From Oscillospiraceae bacterium (GTDB lineage: Bacteria; Bacillota; Clostridia; Oscillospirales; Oscillospiraceae): a DNA stretch of 36,534 bases. The notes under the pieces are model-generated. The model made no database searches. It saw only the letters and a list, made by a program, of their open reading frames with translations, and had not been told where the DNA came from. Position 1 is the stretch's first letter. Every line of letters starts with the position of its first letter. A program made the translations under genes and the position numbers. Where the stretch lies: NCBI GenBank assembly GCA_904501855.1, contig CAJGCI010000004.1:1-36534 (forward strand). Direction: 5' to 3'. Shown piece after piece: positions 31,645 through 36,534 of this stretch.

Positions 31645-32592
31645 TTACTTTGGAGCGGTCGGAACAGGAACTGTCTTCATAAGCTTGTTCAAAACTTCCC
31701 GTTCATTGGTTCTCTCACTCTTAGCTTTCTGTGTAAGAAGAATACGGTGGGCACACACATCTGAGAAGATGACCTGAACATCCTCCGGAAGCACATAGTC
31801 CCTTCCGCTGACCAGTGCACAGGCCTTAGCCATCCGGCACACGGCCAGAGCTCCGCGCGGACTGACTCCCAGCTGGATCAGCTCATGATCCCGAGTTTTT
31901 GTAGTCAGCTGTGTAATATATGTGAGGATGCTCTCTTTCATCAGCACCTCTGTCGTCATTTTCTGCAGACGCAGGATCTCCGCTTCTGTAGTCACCTGTT
32001 TCACACTGTCAAGTGGATTTGCGGTATGCCGGTCCCGAAGCATGTTTTTTTCGCTCTCAAAATCCGGATATCCGATGGTCAGTCTCATCAGGAAACGGTC
32101 CAGCTGTGCCTGCGGCAGCAACTGTGTTCCGGCAGTTCCGACCTGATTCTGTGTCGCAATGACCAGAAACGGAGTTCGCAGCGGATGGATTGTTCCGTCC
32201 ACTGTCACCTGACGCTCCTCCATTGCCTCCAAAAGAGCCGACTGTGTACGGCTGGAGGTCCGGTTGATCTCATCCGCCAGCACGATATTCGCATCGGTGA
32301 CCGCTCCCGGCATGTATACAAAGGTTCCTGTCTGCTGCTGATACATGGAAAACCCAACTATGTCGCTGGGCAGGACATCCGGCGTAAACTGGATGCGTGT
32401 ATATTTCAGTCCCAGCGCCTTGGAAAATGCCACCGCCAGTGTCGTTTTTCCTACTCCGGGAACATCATCCAGCAGAACATGTCCATCTGCTAGAATCGCC
32501 ATCAGCACTTTTGCTACGACAGCTTCCTTTCCAACAATGACTTTATTGACTTCATCGTAAATCGCATTCAGCTGTCTTACGGTGTTTTCCAT
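31645..32592 (-). CDS. MoxR-family AAA+ ATPase
   Basis: 315 aa. Walker A is DDVPGVGKTT, Walker B is IVLADEINRTSSRTQSALLE, sensor 1 is VIATQNQ, and the QAQLDRFLMRLTIGYP block is typical of MoxR. The family acts as chaperones with DUF58 or VWA partners; the founding member is needed for methanol dehydrogenase maturation, a metal-cofactor enzyme. GGGAGA precedes the ATG. It follows the methyltransferase gene after 18 nt, so it is probably read from box H-minus. Confidence 0.93.
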   Translation of the reverse strand: MENTVRQLNAIYDEVNKVIVGKEAVVAKVLMAILADGHVLLDDVPGVGKTTLAVAFSKALGLKYTRIQFTPDVLPSDIVGFSMYQQQTGTFVYMPGAVTDANIVLADEINRTSSRTQSALLEAMEERQVTVDGTIHPLRTPFLVIATQNQVGTAGTQLLPQAQLDRFLMRLTIGYPDFESEKNMLRDRHTANPLDSVKQVTTEAEILRLQKMTTEVLMKESILTYITQLTTKTRDHELIQLGVSPRGALAVCRMAKACALVSGRDYVLPEDVQVIFSDVCAHRILLTQKAKSERTNEREVLNKLMKTVPVPTAPK

Positions 32593-32610
32593 TCTATTTC
32601 TCTCCCGCGA

Positions 32611-33216
32611 TTATTTGTTTTCTTGTTCTTCCCTCCGGATCCCGGACACCTGATACATCTGCTCATCCGAGATCATGATATCCACCTGATACCAGGGATC
32701 AAACAGTTCCGCCAGTTCCTTTTCGCTCATCAGTCCATTGGAAACCGGCTTTGCCTGTCCGCAGTGATGGTGATCGATCATTTTACGGCTCATGCTGTGT
32801 GCGACAGATAGTCGTCCTCCCGGCTTTGTGGCTTTTGCAAGTGCATGGATTAGATCTTTCGCACTGCAGAAATGGGGAAAGGCATTATAGACCATCACAA
32901 CGTCAAAGCCTTCCTCAAATGCAATCTCTTCCACGTCACCGCAAATCACCTGGATGGGTGATTCTGGGTATTTGGAAGCCGCTATCTTCACCATTTCCGG
33001 AGAGATGTCTACCGCCGTCACATGTCGGACATTGCGGCTTAAATAATCCGGAAAAAGAACTCCCGTTCCGCAGGCAACATCCAGAACAGAGGCCCCCGCA
33101 ACAACGCCCCCATTATCAAGGATCTTACGGATGACCTCTTCGTTGCGGATCATATTCTCATCCCACGTGGGGGCACAGCGGTCAAAAAATGCAATGACAT
33201 CCTGTTTATCAATCAT
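32611..33216 (-). CDS. Class I SAM-dependent methyltransferase beside the ECF S-component
   Basis: 201 aa. Motif I is VLDVACGTG (44-52), followed by VTAVDISPEMVKIA, the YNAFPHF block and GGRLSVAHSMSRKMIDHHH. It is paralogous to the CsoR-linked methyltransferase at 17282-17872, including the DEQMYQVSG/EEMYMISG ending. The three-His run after SRKMID could contact a metal or be part of substrate binding. It overlaps the S-component gene by 4 nt. The acceptor is unknown. Confidence 0.87.
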   Translation of the reverse strand: MIDKQDVIAFFDRCAPTWDENMIRNEEVIRKILDNGGVVAGASVLDVACGTGVLFPDYLSRNVRHVTAVDISPEMVKIAASKYPESPIQVICGDVEEIAFEEGFDVVMVYNAFPHFCSAKDLIHALAKATKPGGRLSVAHSMSRKMIDHHHCGQAKPVSNGLMSEKELAELFDPWYQVDIMISDEQMYQVSGIRREEQENK

Positions 33217-33776
33217 GCCGGTCTACGCTCCTTTTTTTCAGCATATCGGTTTGGAATCAGACGCGCTCGCATCAGGGACACAATAAGGATCGGAACAAAT
33301 ATCAGAATTAGAACGGTCCCGGGCCAGCTGGTGAGGAAATACGCAGATGCCCAGAGTGCCATGCTGTACGTAACTCCTCGCGCAAAGATCCAGGCGTTCA
33401 CGATGCCCGCTGCTACACGTCCCAGAAGCATTGCGGGAATCAGCGAAAGATAAAGATCTTTATAGGTATTTCCCGTACGTATCGTTTTGAACAGAAGTCC
33501 TGCAACCAGCCCATAGACGGCAAGCTCAGTCCCCATGGCTGGCAATGAGGCGACCGTCGGCATTCCTGTAAGCAGACTGGATAAGATACAACCCGCTACT
33601 CCGCAGAATATGCCATATCCCCAACCGCAGATCAGTGCACATACGAACACCGGCAGATGCATGGGCAAAAAGATTGCCCCTGCTCCTATCGCATGAAATA
33701 CGGGAGGCAATACCAGGCACAGGGCGATACAAAGTGCGCAGAATGAAGATTTTTTGACCGACGACATTTGTTCCAT
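33213..33776 (-). CDS. ECF transporter S-component (substrate-specific membrane protein)
   Basis: 187 aa with six membrane helices. The FLPMHLPVFVCALICGWGYG and GVAGCILSSLLTGMP stretch is typical of ECF S-components of the riboflavin/pantothenate/folate-type superfamily. It would bind a vitamin-like or metal-cofactor-like compound and share an energising ECF module encoded elsewhere; none is in this window. AAGGAGA precedes the ATG. The ligand is unknown. Its direct coupling to a methyltransferase suggests that the imported compound is methylated or demethylated inside the cell. Confidence 0.82.
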   Translation of the reverse strand: MEQMSSVKKSSFCALCIALCLVLPPVFHAIGAGAIFLPMHLPVFVCALICGWGYGIFCGVAGCILSSLLTGMPTVASLPAMGTELAVYGLVAGLLFKTIRTGNTYKDLYLSLIPAMLLGRVAAGIVNAWIFARGVTYSMALWASAYFLTSWPGTVLILIFVPILIVSLMRARLIPNRYAEKKERRPA

Positions 33777-33797
33777 GGTGACATCTCCTTTTGTTAT

Positions 33798-33841
33798 ATT
33801 TTATGCGCAACCGTCAGCCCTCACAACCCGGGTAGGGGGAT
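33798..33841 (-). promoter_or_regulatory. Box H-minus: C-tract promoter of the ECF S-component/MoxR operon
   Basis: Minus strand. Box ATCCCCCTACCCGGG (33827-33841), -35 TTGTGA (33821-33826), 17-nt spacer, -10 TAAAAT (33798-33803). Predicted start near 33791, just upstream of the ribosome site. Confidence 0.76.
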
Positions 33842-33867
33842 GTTCCAAGGTGTTTTCCCTTCAAAAT

Positions 33868-33912
33868 ATCCCCCTCCCGGGGTTCTCTTCTCGTCCGTCG
33901 AGGACCTATAAT
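33868..33912 (+). promoter_or_regulatory. Box H-plus: C-tract/G-tract promoter of the InlB-repeat lipoprotein gene
   Basis: Plus strand. Box ATCCCCCTCCCGGGG (33868-33882), poor -35 TTCTCT (33883-33888), 18-nt spacer, perfect -10 TATAAT (33907-33912). Predicted start near 33919. It is divergent from box H-minus. Confidence 0.72.
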
Positions 33913-33975
33913 ACAGACGTAATCGGTTTCATAGAGAATTATCGGCAACAGATTATCTGGAAAGGAGGGTTGCAC

Positions 33976-35253
33976 ATGGAGAAACAGCAGTGCCGCGGAA
34001 TAATTGTTTCGCTGCTTTGCCTTGTTCTATTGCTCTGTTCCGGCTGTCGGATGCGCGTCGTGGAAGGTCCGGAAGCGGATCTGTTCCTTCCGCTGGATGG
34101 ATACACTGAAACGGAATCGGAGATCTCTCCGTCACAGCCTCCGGAAGAAGAGGATGAGGATCAAATCGACAACGATGAGTCCGACACGGAGCCCAGTGCT
34201 TCCCCTTCTCCGATTCCTTCCCCTACCGCTGTCCCCTCCCAGCCACCGGCTCCCTCCTCAAGACCGGATCCAGAAAACAAAAAGGCCAATCCAAACAGTA
34301 CTGTTCAAACCGTGGAAAAGGACAAGAAGGGCGAGATCGAAAAGAAAGAACAGACCGTTGCGGTCTCTTTGGATCCCAATTCCGGAACCTGTTCCAAGGA
34401 ATCTTTGAAAGTATCTCCCGGCAGCACCTACGGAAAACTGCCGGATGCGAAACGAAAAGGGTTTCAGTTTGTTGGATGGTTTTTCAGTAAGGAAGACGGA
34501 ATCCGAGTGACCGAGGATACCATCGTTACCATTTCAGAGGACCACACGCTGTATGCTCACTGGACACAGAGCGAAAGAATCACCCTGACTTTGGATCCTC
34601 AGGGCGGAAGACTGCTGAAGTCGGAGGAAAAACTGGAGCTGTATACTGGTGAGACCTATGGATATCTCCCGATTCCACGACGTCCGGGATACAATTTTGA
34701 CGGTTGGAACACTGCCCCGGAAAACGGAATAAAAGTCACGGAATCCAGCATCTTTGACGGAACAGAAGATTTGACTCTGTACGCACAGTGGATCTATGAT
34801 CCTTTTGCATATTGGACTTTCGTCCTTCAAAACACCAGTGAGACCGTCTATTTCTGCCAGTTGAAATCCGGTTATTTGGAGTACGACCAGGATCATGTCA
34901 CTCCAGGCTACAGCAGTCTGCTCGCATCAACGGCAGTTCAGAACGTGGCCCAGAACCGTGGGGGCGGAACTGTCGATGACGACTGGGTCACTGAAAAGAA
35001 TCCAAACATTCTGATAAAGTGTGTATCCGCCGGCACGGATCTGAACAGAGTGGCAGGCGATCTTCGAAAACGACTTCCGGATCGCCCGGTCTATGTTGTC
35101 CCTGCCGCTGCGGAGAACGGCACTCCGGAGGAACAGCTGTATTTCAAACTGTACTTTGCCAAACTGGTCTATGGAGAATGGTTTGAAGAAGTGGATATGT
35201 CTGTTGTATCCAGAGAACTGGGTGTCTCCGGTTCTGTGCTGGCAATGGAATAA
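33976..35253 (+). CDS. Lipoprotein with two InlB-type (Listeria-Bacteroides) repeats
   Basis: 425 aa. A signal peptide with lipobox LCSGC (Cys at about residue 19) is followed by an acidic linker, a Pro/Ser-rich spacer and two beta-grasp repeats of the InlB B / Listeria-Bacteroides type (GFQFVGWFFSKEDGIRVTE...LYAHW and GYNFDGWNTAPENGIKVTE...LYAQW). The C-terminal domain of about 150 residues is not recognised. It should be exposed on the cell surface, for adhesion or ligand capture. AAAGGAGGG precedes the ATG; the frame upstream of it is ignored. It is the only gene under box H-plus before a terminator. Confidence 0.85.
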   Translation: MEKQQCRGIIVSLLCLVLLLCSGCRMRVVEGPEADLFLPLDGYTETESEISPSQPPEEEDEDQIDNDESDTEPSASPSPIPSPTAVPSQPPAPSSRPDPENKKANPNSTVQTVEKDKKGEIEKKEQTVAVSLDPNSGTCSKESLKVSPGSTYGKLPDAKRKGFQFVGWFFSKEDGIRVTEDTIVTISEDHTLYAHWTQSERITLTLDPQGGRLLKSEEKLELYTGETYGYLPIPRRPGYNFDGWNTAPENGIKVTESSIFDGTEDLTLYAQWIYDPFAYWTFVLQNTSETVYFCQLKSGYLEYDQDHVTPGYSSLLASTAVQNVAQNRGGGTVDDDWVTEKNPNILIKCVSAGTDLNRVAGDLRKRLPDRPVYVVPAAAENGTPEEQLYFKLYFAKLVYGEWFEEVDMSVVSRELGVSGSVLAME

Positions 35254-35256
35254 CAA

Positions 35257-35303
35257 AAAGCTCTCGAGCAATTCGCTAACAATCCGCGATGCCCGAGAGC
35301 TTT
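35257..35303 (-). terminator. Hairpin between convergent genes
   Basis: AAAGCTCTCG (35257-35266) pairs with CGAGAGCTTT (35294-35303) across a 27-nt loop. The minus strand side is followed by TTTTTGTTA, so it best fits termination of the Nudix operon; it may serve both strands. Confidence 0.65.
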
Positions 35304-35315
35304 CCTCAATTCTTT

Positions 35316-35876
35316 TTACTTGTCGTTATCTGAAGACAAATAATTCCGCAGCACCTGCATCCCCTCCGGAGATACACAGAACCGTTCTTTGCTGTGCTGG
35401 ATCTCGTTCCATACCTCCTCCAGATCGAACCAGTCCGCGTCGTCCACTTCCGTTTTCTGGAAAATCAGATTCCGGATATCCACAGGTTCCCAATAAACAT
35501 ATACATGGGTAAACTCATTGTCATGGAATGTTCGGTCATGAAATGTCTCCACATATTCGATTCGGAAATTGCCTGCATAGGTCAGTTGATCTACAGACGC
35601 GCGGATACCAAGTTCCTCTTCCAGTTCCCGCAGTGCTGACGGCAGCGGTTCCTCTCCCGCGGGGATGTGTCCCGCAGAAGAAGTGTCATACAGTCCTGGA
35701 TAGGAGTCCTTCTGCTTGCTCCTCTTCTGAAGAAGCACCTGCTTCTTCCCGGCCTTCTCCCTAAGGATCCACACATGAGACGTGCGGTGGAGAATCCCGT
35801 CGCGATGGGCGATTTCCCGGCTCACAGTCTCTCCGGTGGGCTCTCCCTGTTCATTACAGACATCAAAGTATTCCAT
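35316..35876 (-). CDS. Nudix hydrolase (isopentenyl-diphosphate-isomerase-like subgroup)
   Basis: 186 aa. The full Nudix box is present: G-HIPAG-E, then RELEEELGI (about 68-90). The N-terminus EYFDVCNEQGEPTGE, followed by HRDGILHRTSHVWIL, is typical of the IDI-like Nudix group found widely in Clostridia. It would hydrolyse a nucleoside diphosphate-linked compound with Mg2+; the substrate is unknown. AAGGA lies upstream of the ATG. It has no box and is not obviously part of the regulon. Confidence 0.9.
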   Translation of the reverse strand: MEYFDVCNEQGEPTGETVSREIAHRDGILHRTSHVWILREKAGKKQVLLQKRSKQKDSYPGLYDTSSAGHIPAGEEPLPSALRELEEELGIRASVDQLTYAGNFRIEYVETFHDRTFHDNEFTHVYVYWEPVDIRNLIFQKTEVDDADWFDLEEVWNEIQHSKERFCVSPEGMQVLRNYLSSDNDK

Positions 35877-35919
35877 ATCTATTCCTTCATTAACTGAAGA
35901 TTCTCTCCAGTCCTGACTC

Positions 35920-36183
35920 TCAACGAATCCCTATCATCCACATCGCCGCAAACCATGCAGCTGCCAGCACGGGAAACCCGATGGCAAATCCCGGTTTCCG
36001 GATCTTATGTCGGAAGCAGATCATTCCCATGACGCCGCCCGGAGCGCCGCCGATGACGGCCAGCAGGAACAGCGTTGCCTCCGGCACCCGTCGTTTCTCC
36101 CGCATGGCGGATAGCTTGTCCCATCCCATGATGACAAAGAGCAGAATGCTCATGATTCCTAGATAACACCAAAGCAGTTTCAT
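35920..36183 (-). CDS. DUF1294 small membrane protein
   Basis: About 87 aa with three hydrophobic segments. The FVIMGWDKLSAMREKRRVPE start and LLAVIGGAPGGVMGMICFRHKIRKPGF block are diagnostic of DUF1294. The start at 36183 overlaps the upstream stop as ATGA; the frame reaches 36210, but a start there would lie further inside the upstream gene. Function unknown. Confidence 0.85.
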   Translation of the reverse strand: MKLLWCYLGIMSILLFVIMGWDKLSAMREKRRVPEATLFLLAVIGGAPGGVMGMICFRHKIRKPGFAIGFPVLAAAWFAAMWMIGIR

Positions 36184-36534
36184 TCTTCCAGAATCCTTCC
36201 CCGGTACCAACCGCTGCTCCCTTTATTCTTCACATAGTAACCACGGCTGGTCTTCTCCACAATGCTCACTTCATCCCCGGGACTCACATCCAGCTCATAG
36301 TCTGAGCAGTCGTTGGTACACAGTTTTCCCTCTTTGTTTCGGAACAGATACTTGGTGAGAATATCCATCTCGTATCCGGTGCGCACATGCCGGCACCGGG
36401 AAAACTCCTCTCCCGATTCCAGGACCTCCACCTCACTGTCGCCCCATCGGATGTAATAGGAAGATTTCGATGCCTTCTGCCCGTCCAGTGCAGTTTTTAC
36501 CGGAAACGGATCATACCATTCCCAGGTAAACTCC
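36180..36534 (-). CDS. SH3-like domain protein, 5' end cut by window edge
   Basis: The frame is open to the window edge, so the true start is outside; a GTG at 36431 is only an internal codon. The C-terminus has an SH3-type fold pattern (DVSPGDEVSIVEKTSRGYYVKN, then GWYRGRILEE). A cysteine pair occurs in CTNDCSDYE. Function unknown. It is coupled to the DUF1294 gene by a 4-nt overlap. Confidence 0.65.
   Translation of the reverse strand, partial: EFTWEWYDPFPVKTALDGQKASKSSYYIRWGDSEVEVLESGEEFSRCRHVRTGYEMDILTKYLFRNKEGKLCTNDCSDYELDVSPGDEVSIVEKTSRGYYVKNKGSSGWYRGRILEE

Overview
The window looks like the chromosome of an anaerobic, monoderm Firmicute (class Clostridia, probably a gut or rumen lineage). 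The evidence is strong AGGAGG-type ribosome sites, several lipobox-type binding proteins, an S-layer-homology (SLH) protein, HxlR and CsoR-type regulators, ferredoxin-fused flavoproteins, frequent TTG/GTG starts and a medium G+C content. No rRNA, tRNA, CRISPR array, transposase or phage gene is visible.

Layout. 1-1304 (+): the end of a class I/II aminotransferase and an orphan HEPN protein. 1365-5808 (-): a compact six-gene operon with two ferredoxin-fused flavoenzymes followed by an OpuB/OpuC-type quaternary-amine ABC importer. It is divergent from an HxlR-family regulator (5993-6331), and palindromes lie over the shared promoters. 6403-8165 (-): rpsB-tsf, with a clear promoter and a structured leader. 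8344-16627 (-): a nine-gene operon with a SAM methyltransferase, a complete Nik/Dpp-type importer, a HypB/UreG-like GTPase, a soluble ABC ATPase and a DUF364 protein. 16628-17281: a regulatory island with four copies of a shared promoter box and two probable small RNAs. 17282-18326 (+): a methyltransferase and a CsoR/RcnR-family metal sensor with a His-rich tail. 18398-24805 (-): a FecCD-type importer and a heterodimeric exporter-fold ABC pair. 25038-29126 (+): an AstE-like zinc enzyme, a methyltransferase, and a surface protein with a decayed 5'-nucleotidase fold and SLH repeats. 29308-33776 (-): an ECF S-component, a methyltransferase, MoxR, DUF58 and a membrane protein. 33976-35253 (+): a lipoprotein with InlB-type repeats. 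35316-36534 (-): a Nudix hydrolase, a DUF1294 protein and a partial SH3-like protein.

Main discovery candidate. Nine copies of a C-tract/G-tract box (typically ATCCCCC...GGGGC) sit 15 nt in front of a TTGTGN -35 hexamer, with a 17-18 nt spacer to the -10. Every copy points at one of the transcription units in 8344-35253. This defines a regulon of at least 22 genes plus two small RNAs. It holds two metal-type uptake systems, an ECF S-component, four methyltransferases in two paralogous pairs, a metallochaperone-like GTPase, a DUF364 protein, MoxR/DUF58, an AstE-like hydrolase, two surface proteins and the His-rich CsoR-type sensor. I infer a metal (nickel/cobalt-like) or metal-chelate acquisition and processing system. 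The metal, the chelator and the identity of the box-binding protein cannot be settled from sequence alone.
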